From positions 6,372,563 through 6,436,562 of the forward strand of contig JAJEKV010000020.1 of NCBI GenBank assembly GCA_021234155.1: a stretch of 64,000 bases of DNA. Reading direction: 5' to 3'. Below, piece after piece: positions 42,484 through 55,065 of the stretch. The first letter of the stretch is position 1; the number at the start of each line of letters is the position of its first letter. Source of the DNA: Isoetes taiwanensis. Its lineage: Eukaryota > Streptophyta > Lycopodiopsida > Isoetales > Isoetaceae. A program made the position numbers and the translations under genes. Below the pieces are notes generated by a model that saw nothing but the letters and a program-made list of their open reading frames with translations, did no database searches and had not been told where the DNA came from.

Positions 42484-43665
42484 TGCTAATTCTTGCATTT
42501 CATAGGTGAAAATGCTGAGCATTACTCGACTCTGCACAACTAAAAAAATAGTCACAGTAAGTCGTGGCATTCCATGCAATCTGAAGATCTCCTTTGTAAA
42601 CAGCAAAGCGGTATCGATGTATCCGTGGTACGACATGGCAAGAAATGAGCCATTTTTGACAACTTGTCGACCACTACCATCAATGCATCATATCCACGGA
42701 GAGTACATGGAAGGCCCACAATGAAATCCATGGTTATTACTTCCCATTTGGCGTTGGGCACATCCAGAGGGTGCAATTCTCCGGGAATCCTTAATTGGAT
42801 CTGAGATCCATGCAAATGAAGGAGACATGGTACTTATCAGAATCAATAATTTATCACCACACAACATCACCATTCACTAGTAAGACTCTACCAAATACTC
42901 TTCTATTTGAGATGGATGCGTTTATTAATCTGTGTTGACGACAGGCATGGAGTGAGGCAAATCCGCTCCGAATGGTTCGATGGGCCGGCGTATATTACAC
43001 GATGTCCATTTCAACCAGGGAACTCTTTCCTATACAATTTCACAACACAAGGCCAAACAGGAACACTCTGGTGGCATGCACATATAGCATGGCTCAGAGC
43101 AACAGTCCATGGAGCATTCATAATTCATACTAGAGAAGAAAGCCTGATAAGGAAGACAATTTTGTTCGAAAATTTGTACTAAGAAGACAATTTTGTTCGA
43201 AAATTTGTATCTTGAAGGTACATGACTTATGTTGTTTTGAACAGGGGAATATTGGAAAGAAAATGAGGAGTCTGTGATCAGCTAGGCATTATCAACAAGA
43301 GCCACACCCAACAATTCTGATGCATTTACAACCAATGGCTGGCCAGGGCCCCTTTACTCTAATTGCTCCTCACAATGTACATATTTTAGGCTAGTACTAC
43401 TTGCGTAAAAGGTATACCATCATTATTCATTCATGAATGCATTATTTTTGCAGAAGGGGCATATGTGTTGGAAGCATGGCTTCCACAGGTTTATCTTCTT
43501 TCTTCCTCGGCTCATCAATGTGGCGCTTAATAACATGTTCTTGGCAGTGGCAAATCATAAGCTAATAGTGAGACGCCACTTATGTACAACCCTTCTCTTC
43601 AGATTACATTGTTATAGCTCCTGGCCAAACTACGAGTGTTTTCTCAAAATTGATCAGCCAAATGG
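42484..43665 (+). pseudogene. Laccase pseudogene, copy 1
   Basis: Laccases are secreted multicopper oxidases that oxidise phenolics such as monolignols. Exon pieces include [38 protein letters not shown], then after a 65-nt GT-AG intron (42880-42944) [20 protein letters not shown] and [20 protein letters not shown], which carries the WHAH copper ligands. Then come GEYWKENEESV, RLINVALNNMFLAVANHKL, and in another frame DATYVQPF and DYIVIAPGQTT. The Trp codon of the HWHG copper motif, split by the intron, reads TA|G, a stop. A 233-bp retroelement fragment replaces 11 bp of the first exon (42563-42795). A frameshift lies near 43570. Confidence 0.93.
42563..42795 (-). mobile_element. Gypsy integrase fragment captured in a laccase exon
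   Basis: The minus strand encodes LDVPNAKWEVITMDFIVGLP, RGYDALMVVVDKLSKMAHFL and LFTKEIFRLHGMP, the start of a chromovirus-type integrase core with its first catalytic Asp. Only about 75 codons are present, with no LTR and no target-site duplication. Laccase copy 2 lacks it and shows the uninterrupted exon at 43741-43760. Confidence 0.88.
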
Positions 43666-44790
43666 AGCTAATTCTTGCATTTCATAGGTGAAAATGCTGA
43701 GCATTACTCGACTCTGCACAACTAAAAAAATAGTCACAGTAAGTGGGGAGTTTCCTGGATCTGAGATCCATGCAAATGAAGGAGACAGGGTACTTATCAG
43801 AATCAATAATTTATCACCTCACAACATCACCATTCACTAGTAAGACTCTACCAAATACTCTTCTATTTGAGATGGATGCGTTTATTAATCTGTGTTGACG
43901 ACAGGCATGGAGTGAGCATGGAGTGAGGCAAATCTGCTCCAAATGGTTCGATGGGCCGGCGTATATTACACGATGTCCATTTCAACCAGGGAACTCTTTC
44001 CTATACAATTTCACAACACAAGGCCAAACAGGAACACTCTGGTGGCATGCACATATAGCGTGGCTCAGAGCAACAGTCCATGGAGCATTCATAATTCATA
44101 CTAGAGAAGAAAGCCTGGTAAGGAAGACAATTTTGTTCGACAATTTGTACTAAGAAGACAATTTTGTTCGAAAATTTGTATCTTGAAGGTACATGACTTA
44201 TGTTGTTCTGAACAGGGGAATATTGGAAAGAAAATGAGGAGTCCGTGATCAGCTAGGCATTATCAACAAGAGCCACACCCAACAATTCTGATGCATTTAC
44301 AACCAATGGCTGGCCAGGGCCCCTTTACTCTAATTGCTCCTCACAATGTACATATTTTAGGCTAGTACTACTTGCATAAAAGGTATACCATCATTATTCA
44401 TTCATGAATGCATTATTTTTGCAGAAGGGGCATATGTGTTGGAAGCATGGCTTCCACAGGTTTATCTTCTTTCTTCCTCGGCTCATCAATGTGGCGCTTA
44501 ATAACATGTTCTTGGCAGTGGCAAATCATAAGCTAATACTGAGATGCCACTTATGTACAACCCTTCTCTTGAGATTACATTGTTATAGCTCCTGGCCAAA
44601 CCACGAGTGTTTTCTCAAAAAGCGTACTATTCTGCAGCAAGTCCATATTCTTCAGCTGCTAACGTTCCATTTGACAACACAACAGTACTTCTAGTACTAT
44701 ACTTCCCAAACTTCCCTTGTTCAATGATACTGTGCGTGTGACTGCATTCAACAGTCAACTAGGCAAATTCAGCACAATGTAAAACCTATT
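43666..44790 (+). pseudogene. Laccase pseudogene, copy 2
   Basis: This is a tandem duplicate of copy 1, sharing the same exons and the same TAG in the HWHG codon (43838-43840 across the splice site). The first exon is uninterrupted here (VTVSGEFPGSEIHANEGD). An 11-bp duplication of gcatggagtga (43905-43926) shifts the frame at the start of the next exon. It continues further than copy 1: AYYSAASPYSSAANVPFDNT and, in another frame, LFNDTVRVTAFNSQLG, matching the middle of laccase. The C-terminal copper domain is not found. Confidence 0.92.
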
Positions 44791-45409
44791 TCAGTCTCCT
44801 TATAGATTGACCAACATTTGTTTTACACAGTAGGATTTGGAGTGAAGAAATGCACTAAAAAGGTGTGCAAGGGACCAAAGAGAGGCATGATGAGGTGTTG
44901 GGGATATCTGGATTGAAGTGTTGGTGAGGATTTTCAATTGCTTAATTCTTTGAGAGTTTGGCTGGCTATTGTAAGAATACTGGACAAGGTCTTAATGGAA
45001 GCTGTGAAGGTGACCTATTATCAACAGAGCACAGTTAGGGAATTTGAAAAGTACCTGGCAGGCAGGAGTAGCAGTTTAATCACCAAGCTGATTGGCTCAT
45101 TTTGTTACAATACAATTCTTCATCAACCTTTTGTACAATATTTTCTCTCACAATAGAATTTTCAGCAATTTCTTAATTGCAAATAGAAGGGTTTGGATGC
45201 CCAATTTGTTGTAATATGGAATCAAAGCTGGGACAGCATTCTGCAGCCAAAACTTGCTTTGATCTATGGGAAGATGTCACAAGCACACTTAGTAGTAAGA
45301 AAGGCAACTGAAAAGGCTCGCAAAGGAAAAGGTCAAAAAAAGGCAAAAGGTTCAAAAAAAAACATATATAAGATGGAGAGATGCAAAAAACGGGAGTAAG
45401 GAATCGAAG

Positions 45410-46027
45410 ATGATGGAGCAGCGTCAAATGAAAGTCAGAAACCGCCCATATGGTACATTCTTTGGACCATCTGTACGTGTTGTGGTTCAACGGACAGAGG
45501 GGCATGTAAGGGTGCTTATGCAGCAGAATTCTCTACATAAAATCGCAATTACACCAACAAAGGTTTCCAAGGCAACACAGCAGAAACCAGCACAGGTTTC
45601 CAAGGCTAACAAAGCAAATTTTCCTTCAGCTAAAATAACTGCGCATGGAGATCAAAGGAGGCAGATCCCATCAATAAAGAGCAAACGAGTTTCAAATCCC
45701 TATGTAAATGTTAGGCCAAATGATTCTGGAAAAGTGGCTGCTACAAAATCTAGTATGCGAAATGTAAATCCCCAAAAACGACTTGCAGAGGACGATGATT
45801 CAACTGATTATAAAACAGTTATTAGACGAATGTTTGGGTATAACCCTTCAGAATATGGTGATGAGGATTTTGATGATAGAGAAATGGAAGCAGACTTTGA
45901 TAGCATGCAAAGAGAAGAAAGGAGAAGTGCTAAGATTGCAAGGGAAGAAGATGAACGTGAGCTTGCACTTCTTGAAGAGGAAGAAAGGCGCGAGAAATCC
46001 AGAAAAGCAAAAAAGCAAAAAAGATGA
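45410..46027 (+). CDS. SPT2-type chromatin protein, C-terminal part
   Basis: This is an intronless 205-residue frame. Near the N-terminus is RPYGTFFGPSVRVVVQR, a phrase typical of plant SPT2 homologues. The middle is basic and low in complexity. The end is the SPT2 signature: DYKTVIRRMFGYNPSEYGDE, then DFDDREMEADFDSMQREERR, SAKIAREEDERELALLEEEE and a Lys-rich tail ending KKQKR. SPT2 proteins bind histone H3-H4 and DNA and act during transcription elongation. Coding-like sequence upstream (45190-45400, e.g. CPICCNMESKLGQ) is out of frame. Full-length plant SPT2 proteins are longer, so this is either the last exon of a gene or a partial, possibly retroposed, copy. Confidence 0.75.
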   Translation: MMEQRQMKVRNRPYGTFFGPSVRVVVQRTEGHVRVLMQQNSLHKIAITPTKVSKATQQKPAQVSKANKANFPSAKITAHGDQRRQIPSIKSKRVSNPYVNVRPNDSGKVAATKSSMRNVNPQKRLAEDDDSTDYKTVIRRMFGYNPSEYGDEDFDDREMEADFDSMQREERRSAKIAREEDERELALLEEEERREKSRKAKKQKR

Positions 46028-48700
46028 CCACCATCGGGCTTATTTGTCTCGAATTTGCTACAATTTGTACAAACACCCATGTTATTTTAATAAATGTATT
46101 CCCTTACATGAATTCTTACATCTTAGTTCTGAAATGCTCCCTTATCTAACCTTTTAACTTTAACATATAAGAGTCCTGATCTATCAGATGCAAATAGCTA
46201 TGTTTGATTTTCATTTGAAGCTGCCTTGTCTATATGTGACATGTGGATAGGAGCGTATTGAGAAAGGAAGAAAACATGTATTGAGACTCTCGTCGATCCC
46301 TTGAGATTCCCCTAGGTTCTTTGGTTCTTGAGATTCCTTCAAGTTTCTATTAGTTTCTTCGAGATTTTCCTAAATATTTCCTATGATTCCTCAAGCTTCC
46401 CTTATTTTCCTCAAGTTTTCCCTAGTTTCTTTTCAGATTTTGAATATCTTTCTGCAAACCTCGCTATAGTCAATACATATTTGGTTTGTATTTGGAATTT
46501 GGCTTATTGTCGTAAACACAAACCCCTCCCATAGTGGACTTTAAAATTGTTTTTCTTCTTCTTCGTGAAAAATTCCTCAAATATGTGCCAATATTATGAA
46601 TTTATTAAACCTCTATCATATATATTCAACAATTTTACTGGCAATAAGGGTAAAAGTTATGAAAATAGTATTTTGTACCATATGATTTAGAAGGTTAAGT
46701 ATGAGTATTCATAGTAGATTTGTTGCCTTTTCTTTTTTCCCTCTATTCTATTTTGTTTCATCTGGTTCGATTATGTTTCATCTGCTTTTTCTTTTTTATT
46801 CTGTTTCATTCTTGTCAATCAGGTTTATTTAATCCGCTATTTGCAGCCGTTGTACCTCACAATTGCTAGAATTGCCTATGGTAGGAGAGTTCAGTTTCCT
46901 AAGCTTGGAAGTTTAATTTGCTCTGAATTAAGTAGAGTATACCTTGGTTTGTGATATTGACTACATCATTAACTTCGATACGATGATTCTAAATCATATG
47001 CTGACATGGAAATGGCAGTTTGACCCCATCAAACGGTCAAGGGACGGCCAAGCCATCTCCATTTGGAATCACTCATGGAATATTATAATCAATGGCTCAA
47101 AACAAATGATAATATGAAACAAACACGTGCCCCTACGTAGCTTATCACAAATTTCTAAAAAAACAAAAAAACTAGATATGCTTTTGATACGCACAATATA
47201 AGAGTTGTTGCTAAACATGGAAAGTCAAATTGGCTACTTGGTGAAATTTAGGACTTTCGTTTTCTACTAGAAAATACTGTCGTAATTGTGGATCCGCTTT
47301 CTTAAAATGTTATGTGCTAATATATGTAGATATTTATTTCGTGGTGCAATCTGGTGTTGCCACACCACACTCGCCAAAATTCCAGGATGATAATTGGCAT
47401 AGCGGATTCATAGTTACTAGTTCAACCGGTGAACACTCGAAGAAATAACCTTGGACCTTAAGTGGCATGAGTAAGCTGCCAGAGTTCTTGTGCAGAAAAA
47501 TTAGAAGCCGTGTTCAATTACTTTACCATTTTGTTGCAAGAAAAGCTAGTAATGCTTCAAGTCCCATCTGCACTCCATGCTTGCCACTACTTTGAGGTCT
47601 CGGGGGCTTCCTATACCCATCCGAGATGGGCTTACTGCAACTAATCTATGCCAATCTGGGTTGTGCCATATTAGTGGTGATGAGGAGCTTATTATTGCTG
47701 CTGCTCAACAAACAAAACATCTCCAGGAAGACGAAGGATATCAACTAGGCCTAGGCATTTGTATCCTTCTCCTTCTATGCACAATGGATGCATTGCATTG
47801 CTTTTGTGCACGATTTATATTTTGAGGCCTCTTTTTTGCTACCTATAACACCTAACATCACTTCGTCTGCGTATCGGGGGTGCTTGGATCTCGTTGCGGT
47901 ATCCCTTCATTCTTTGTGGTCTCGACCATGTTTCCAATCCCTATTCGCACTCCAGTAGGTTGGTCCAGTATCAAAAGTTACTATGAGGCACTCATGAGGC
48001 GGCACCTATGGCTCTTGCACAATTTCCATCATAACTCATGATTTTAAAGTCAGATTTAGGTGAATTCAAAAGCATCAAATCAAAGGGCTTCCTATTCACA
48101 TGTGATTTAGTCAAATTTAGATCTAGTTTAATGTTTGAATCAGAGTCTTTTTTTGGTTGAGACGTTTTAGGGATTCTTGTTGTTCACAATTTTTAATGTA
48201 ACTTTTGTTTCAGACATCAGATTTTGATGAAATTTGAAGCTTCAGAAAGATCTTGTAATGAGCTTTCTTATTAGACCATGTTTTGATCAAGTTTACTACC
48301 AATCCACTACCCCACAGAATATACAATTAGATGATTTGTGGTGCTTCATGCATAGGTTCCCATTTCTTTAGGTTCTTTGTCTTAGCTTGGGTTTATTCCT
48401 TGAACTTGAGTCTTAGAAGCAATAGTGGGGTGGTATTGCTTCCTTGATCAAATGTTCATTTGAAGGTCGTTATAACATATTTGGATTCGATTCAGATTGT
48501 GGTAGCTAGAAGCAATATTAGGATGGTGTTGCTTTTTTACTTAAATCAAATCTTCCTTTAGCTCTAGAGACAGGGAGGCAAGACCAGTGGAAAAAGAAAG
48601 CAGGATGTATTAAGGATTCTCAAGATCAACGTACAATACTACAGATGGTGGACAATGTGGTATTTTTAATGGGAATCCAATAAATAAACATAATAATGTG
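46028..48700. other. AT-rich intergenic DNA
   Basis: No gene or element is recognised over about 2.7 kb. A T-rich stretch of repeated ttcctcaag/gatttcct words lies at 46300-46440. Short open frames such as 47577-47825 lack motifs. Confidence 0.45.
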
Positions 48701-49194
48701 ATTCTTCTCAAATAGACAAAGTAATCCATCTATCATTGTTCCAGACATCTCCAATAGAATTTAAACCATAAGACTTCCATCTTTGACCAGAAGAACCATT
48801 GACCAGGATGGCGGAGCGGTTTTTGTACTACATGATGGCACTTAGGGTTTCAGCCCTGCTCTTTTGCTCGTAACTCGGGATTCCGGTGTCAGATTCAGGT
48901 GTTCTTGGGCTCATTGGAAAGCTTATCGATCCAGTGTATGAGTTGTATGTTGTCTCTTCTGTTTTGGTCGAAGGAATCCGCCTGGCAGTCCCGGCTCTCT
49001 TTTGGCGGTGCTAGGGTTTGGCTGCAGTTTTCTTTTGGCCATAACTTCTGCATCTGGTGGCAGGTTTGGACGTATTTGGGCTTGTTGGAAAGCCCTTTGA
49101 GAACTCCATCCAATAATGCTTAACCTTTTCAGAGATTGGCCTGTTGGGAAAGACGGTTCAGCTCTGAAACTTCGGCCTCCCTCTCTTGGTGGAG

Positions 49195-51198
49195 ATGACA
49201 AGTTCCAGTCGCAGCCCGCCAAAACGTGCTTCTGGTGCTTCTACCATAGTTCATAGTGGAATTGGAAAAGAATATGCTGCAGATTCTCCAAGAATAAGTG
49301 TACATGATGCACAGAAAATGGTTCGTGAGGGTGCTCTTTCGGCTCCTGAGAGTTTAATTTCTTCAGTGCACCTCAATCCTTTAGTGTTGCCCAATATGTC
49401 TTCGAATGGCACGAGTGTGGCCGCCTCAATTGAGATAGGAGCTCCATCTCTTTCTTCTTCTCAGTTACTTGCTTCAGTTTCTATTCCGACTGTAGTTGCC
49501 GCAACTACAGTTCGCGCTGCTGCCCATACGTCTGGTGAGACTGGAAGCTGTGTTGAATATGTGACATTGGGAAACTCTTCTGAGAGTGAGAGTGTCGCAC
49601 CTCCAATGCATGTTGGAGGTTCCTCGGATCAGGTGGTGTGCTCTGGCCAATTAGTGCCACCAACACTCGTTGGAGGTTCTAGGGTTCAGGCAGACCCTCC
49701 TTGCCTGCCGACGTTGCTGCTGGGCTACTAGCTCCTCCAATTAGGTTGGAAGTCCCTCATATCAGTTCAGACCTCGCATGCCTGTAGAGTGCTCCTCTGG
49801 ACAGATTGCACCTAATAGTGTTGCAGGGCGGCACCTCCAACACAGGTTGGAAGTTCCTTGGCGCGGACTACTCCTAGCGGTAATGCTCGGATGGTGGTGC
49901 AACCTTCACAAACTAGTGTACGTCCAACACACATTGGAGGTTCCTCAGGGCAGGAGGAGTTTCCCCCTATTCCCCCACGGCAGCCTGGGGCGACATCCTC
50001 TTCCATCCCCCCGAGCGGCATCGACCACACCTTGGAGATCATCTGACACAGTTGCTCGAGTTACAGGTGTGCGGTTCTCTGAGTGGCTTTGCAAGGGCCT
50101 GGCAACTCCCGCCACTTCGGCTCGTGTCTCAGAGGCCATTGCCACCATGGTGGATAATAACAAGAAAAAAGTTGTGTCCTATCTCCAGCAATTGCAAGCC
50201 AAGCAAGACTCTATGGATGTCCAGCTCCCATCCGATGAAATCTTTTATGAGGTTCAGGAGTGCAGAGCAACTTTTGAGCGGTTTGGGGGCTCCAATGGTG
50301 CAGATTAACCATGAGGATCATCGACGTCATGTGGAGCAGTTGGTTGCATGTTCCGTGGTCTGCCACTTCACTTGCCCTTTCTTGGATCTGAAGCGCGTGG
50401 GATCTTGGCTGTCTGGGCACCTTCACAAGCTAGGACTTCCTGCTTATCAATCTATCAAGCTTGTGGCAAACGATCAACATTGCTTTCTTTTGATGTTTGA
50501 ATCTCCTGAGCCAGCTGCCCAACTCATAGAACAAGGGGTTGATCCTCTCTGGAAACACTTCTTGCTCTATCAGCAGTATGATCCTGAATCCTTTCCAGCT
50601 AAGCCAGATGCCTTACGTACCCCCTTTTGGTTTGTTATTGAAGATTTTCCTTCAGATTTACAGGATTGATAATGAGATTGGGCTCCATTTGCAACACTCC
50701 ATAACCAATGGCATCACCAAGGTTTGTGTGGCAAGGCCCGTTCATTGTGATTTGCCTCAAACAATTGTTGTCCAAAGCGGGCCCATGTTCTTTTCGTTTA
50801 AGCTGTCCTTGTTGAATGGTCCTGAGCTAGCTCTCATATTTCCTGAAGCCCATCTCTTTGCTCAATATCACAGGGTTCACCAACAGGGTCCTCCATCTGT
50901 TCCTCCAGCACTCCATGCTCCTAGATCAGCTCCCACCTCAATGGATATCTCTCACATCCCTGTGCATGTGACTGCCCCCCTTGCTCTTCCAGTTGTAGCT
51001 CCCCCACCTCAGTCTCTAGATCACCAAATGTTGAGACTGGCTGAAATCCAGAAATCGCAAGAGCAAATTGAAGAGTCTCGTGGACAGTATATGGACATTG
51101 ATCGGCGTGACATCCACCCACCACCAAAACATCCACCAGCTCTTCGTCAACCAGGAAAATCAGCTAAGGGATCTAATTCCTCTGCATACCAGCCCTGA
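49195..51198 (+). pseudogene. ORF1 of the nested LINE
   Basis: It starts MTSSSRSPPKRASGAS and runs through at least three frames. The N-terminal third is Ser/Val/Pro-rich with five degenerate repeats of a PP-x-x-VGGSS phrase (near 49608, 49668, 49738, 49829 and 49931). Then follow an RNA-binding-like domain (VACSVVCHFTCPFLDLKRVG, HCFLLMFESPEPAAQLIEQG, TPFWFVIEDFPSDLQD) and a Pro-rich C-terminal part ending at 51198. The arrangement resembles the DUF4283 type of plant LINE ORF1. No clear zinc knuckle is seen. Confidence 0.7.
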
Positions 51199-51374
51199 GT
51201 TCCTGCTTCAGGTAGCACGACCCCTCCCATTGCATCCCACTGTGGTCGCTTTGATCCATTTCAGTGGGCTGATTTGGTTGATGAGGTTACTGCCATGCCA
51301 GATACACAGGAAACATCCTCAAATTCCCTTGAGACACCAGTGGTCTCATCTAAATTGGCCCCATCATAAGATCA

Positions 51375-54300
51375 ATGCAGTTAGTCTCATGGAATGTTCA
51401 GGGGGTAGTCTCCTCCCCTCTCAAGCGAAGTTGCATTTCTTTCTACTTATCTAGATTGGATGCTCAGTTTGTATGTCTTCAAGAGCACACGTATCGTACG
51501 GGAGATGTATCAAAGCTTGCAGACATAATTTATCATAGATTTAATGTCCTTATCGCAGCAGCTGATTCTGCCAGTGCAGGGGTCGTGATAGAATGGCTTC
51601 CTTCCTTGCCAATCATCTTTACTCAGGCTGATCGCTTTGGTCGTTGGGCCCTAATTGTATGGCAGGAACAAGGGGTTAAATATGGTCTAATTAATGTTTA
51701 CGCCCACAACAGACCCCATCAGAGAGCTTCACTGTGGGCCTCTTTGCGAGGGAAGATACTCAGCTTGGGCTGCCACATTTCATGGCTTCTTGTTGGGGAT
51801 CTTAATTGGTGGAAATGGAGTCTGATCAGTTGGGGGCGACCTCTACAATGGTGTCTGGTTTTGAATGCCAGCAGTGGCTCCGTCTACTCCATGACTGCAA
51901 CCTCTTAGAGATTGATAGTGAAGGTGCCTTTACTTGGTGCAATGGTCAAGTTGGTGGGGGTCGCGCAAGCTCTCGGTTGGATAGAGCTTATTGGAATGCA
52001 GATGCAATTGTGGCACTTCCAGGTCTCTTTTGGTTCTGTCTCAGAGATAACTCAGTTTCAGACCACCATCCGCAATTCATTTCAGACGAGCCCCTACAGC
52101 AGCGGCGGTCTGGACGGACGTGTTTTCGCTTGAACGTGAAGTTCTTAAAGGATGCTGACTTTCAAGAAGATTGCAAGAATACTTGGACAACTGCCTTCAG
52201 CCGACGTCAAGGCATGACTGGCATAGTGAATGCAATTGTGGCAGTCGAAAGTTTTGCCAAACAGTGGGGTCGAGAGTTTGCAGCAGCGGGTCGTGCTTTA
52301 CTGGACACCTTATATCAGGACCTGCTCCATTCTCGACAGGGACGTCTTCCAGGTGTTCATGATCGTGATATTTTGGCACAGATCCTAGCATTGGAGGAGG
52401 AGCAAATTCAGCAAGCAAAGACGAAGGCATGTCTGCAATGGTTTCGTGATGGAGACTGTTGTACGGACTTCTTTTTCCGTGCGGCTAAGAGGCGTTGCAT
52501 GACGTCGACCATGTCCTCATTGCTTTTGCCGAATGGTTCGGTGCTAACAGAGCCAACTGAACTCAAGCAACATCTGTATAACCACTTCCAGACATTTTTT
52601 GCTGAGAAACATCTGCCCTTTCAATTAGAAATACGAGATGCTGTTTTGTCTAGGATTTTCCCCATCATCTCTGGTGAGCAGCGCGAGTCAATAGAGGCGT
52701 CTATGACAGCTGATGATTTAGGTTCGGCAGTCTTTGAACTGAAAAGAGGCAAATGCCCAGGTTTGGATGGTTTGCCAATTGAGTTCTTTCAGGAGTATTG
52801 GGAATGGCTGGAGCCAGATGTGTATGATGCTTTCTGTGACTTTTGACGGTCTACTGCTTTGGATAGAATTCTAAACACAGGTGCCATCTCACTCATCCCC
52901 AAGATCAAGGATCCTCAGACTATTTGAGACTCAAGATCAAGGATCACCTTATTGTCATCCGTATATAAGATCTTCACCAAGGATTTTGCAGAGCGGGTAA
53001 AGGACATCTTGGCAGATTCCGTCTCAACAACCCAGTCAGGTTTTCTTCCAAAACGGTGCATTTTGAACAATGTTGCTGCTGCTTATGAGGGAATTTATTG
53101 GGCACGTAAGCAAAACCTTCCAATTGTTTACCTTAAGTTTGATTTTGCAAATGCTTATGACAGTGTCAGTTGGGAATTCATGCGCCGATGTTTGCTAAGA
53201 CTGGGATTTGGGGAACAATTCACATCAGATATTATGAAGCTGCAAATCTCTGCTCGGGCAACTGTTATGTTCCATGGTGAGCCGTCAGATGCCTTTTAAC
53301 TCGGTCGTGGTATTCGCCAAGGATGCCCTTTAGCACCATTGCTTTTCACAATTGTTACAGAGGCTTTGTCGCAGTTATTTACCATTGCAACCACAGAGGG
53401 ACTTCTCCATGGTCTTGCAATGGAGGACGCGGCACACAAGAGGTTTGCAATCAATATGCAGACGACACGTTCCTCTTCCTAGTCGCCAATTCTAAGAACC
53501 TTGCTACTGCCAAAATGCTCTTAGATACTTTTTCACTGGCTTTCGGTGTCCTTGTGGGGTGGCAGAAGTGTACAGCTTTGTGGACATTGGATAATCCGGC
53601 TCCGGCATGTGTTCACGATTATCCATGGAAATTACTTGCGCATGGACAAGCCATCAAGTTGGGGATTCCAGTTGGCATCCATGTTACTATAGGAACTGCA
53701 TGGGAGGAGATCATTAGGGGTTTGGAGAAGCATTTGTTCTAGTAGTCCACCGCTAAGTTGTCTCTTGTGGGTCGCATTACAGTGGCCAAGTAAGTCCTTA
53801 GTAGTACCCATGTTTATATGGCATCCTTACTGCTAGCCCCACAGATCAAAGTGCATGAGCTCATTGCAATAGTTCGGAATTTTATTTGGGCGGGTACTGA
53901 GGAAGGTGTTGTGGTTAGGGTGGCTTGGTCGAAGTGCATCCTTCCAAAATGGGCAGGTGGTCTGGGTATGATGGACTTCTTACTGCAGAGCAAAGTGTTT
54001 ATTTCAAAGTTCATTTGGAGACTCCTGAATGGTGAGGATGACTCTCCTGATTCATGCCTTCTTAGACAAGCTCTTGGTCACTATATCCCTCTAGGCAAGA
54101 AGACTGTCAAACCAGTCCTACCTTAGGCTTTATTTCAGACTCTGCAGCCTTTTCCAAGTGCTTTTCCATTTTTCCGTGGTTTGTTGACAGCATGGGAGGC
54201 GGTCAGACATCTTTTTTGGCCATGCCCCTCTATCCACACCCTATTGGAGACTCCATGGTGGTGGGCACCACTGCCTCCAGACCCCTCAGCACCTCCATTG

Positions 54301-55065
54301 GCAGCATCAGTTCATCCCCTTACACAGAGACGATGGGTTCTTGCAGGTGTTGTCTCTATTCAAGCATGGTATGAGGGGGGTCGCCTACTGTCCTGGCTTG
54401 AATTTCAGGCAAAGTTCCTGCTCTCTCGTTGGGATGTATCTCTATGGGAGAAGGTCGCAGAAAATTTGCCTCTTATAGTGCAAGTTGGTGTTGCTGAAAG
54501 GGTGCCATGGAACTGTCATGAAAATATTCACAAAGGCAAGCACTTTGTCAAATTAGTATATCGCCTTCTTTTCGCATCACAGCCTCTCCAGTTGCCAGAT
54601 GGGTGGCACCTACAGGTTCCACAGCCCACTTTGTGTCGTACATGGCGATGGCTTTGGGATAGGTTGCTCCACCCTAAAGTCTCTGTACTGTGGTGGCAGG
54701 TTATCCACAGGTGCCTGCGGGTTAATGCCTTTCGACATCGCTATGATCCTCGCAATTCTGCAGTATGCCCACTCTGTCTTTCGGACGTTGAGACTCTTGA
54801 GCATTGTCTCTTTGATTGTCCCGAGGTTCGATCAGCATGGTCCTGGCTACAGGGTTTGTTTAACAATACATTGGGCTGCCGATGTATCCTCTTGGCGTCC
54901 TATCCCAACGCATGGGCTCCAGCTAAACAAAGGGCATTCCATCTTGGTTCCGGTTGGCTCCTATGGTCGATATGGGAGCGTCGTAGATACCACATCTTTC
55001 AGGGCATTAATTCTTCTGCACGCGGTGTTATTACGGTGGCCCAGAAAAAGATATTGACAGCCTAG
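51375..55065 (+). pseudogene. ORF2 of the nested LINE: endonuclease, RT, zinc-binding tail
   Basis: Endonuclease motifs are MQLVSWNVQGVVSS (Asn), FVCLQEHTYR (Glu), LLVGDLNWW (GDFN-like), SSRLDRAYWN and VSDHHPQF. RT motifs are [64 protein letters not shown] and [10 protein letters not shown] with the catalytic YADD. The C-terminal 54181-55065 frame has LHPKVSVLWWQVIHRCLRVN and CPLCLSDVETLEHCLFDC, the RVT zinc-binding pattern, then LWSIWERRRYHIF. Frame changes occur near 51810, 52846, 53300, 53440 and 53742-53818, so several small indels or stops separate otherwise good motifs. Confidence 0.92.

Noticed and set aside
47577-47825. Possible small gene
   Set aside because: It has no recognisable domain and no splice or promoter context.
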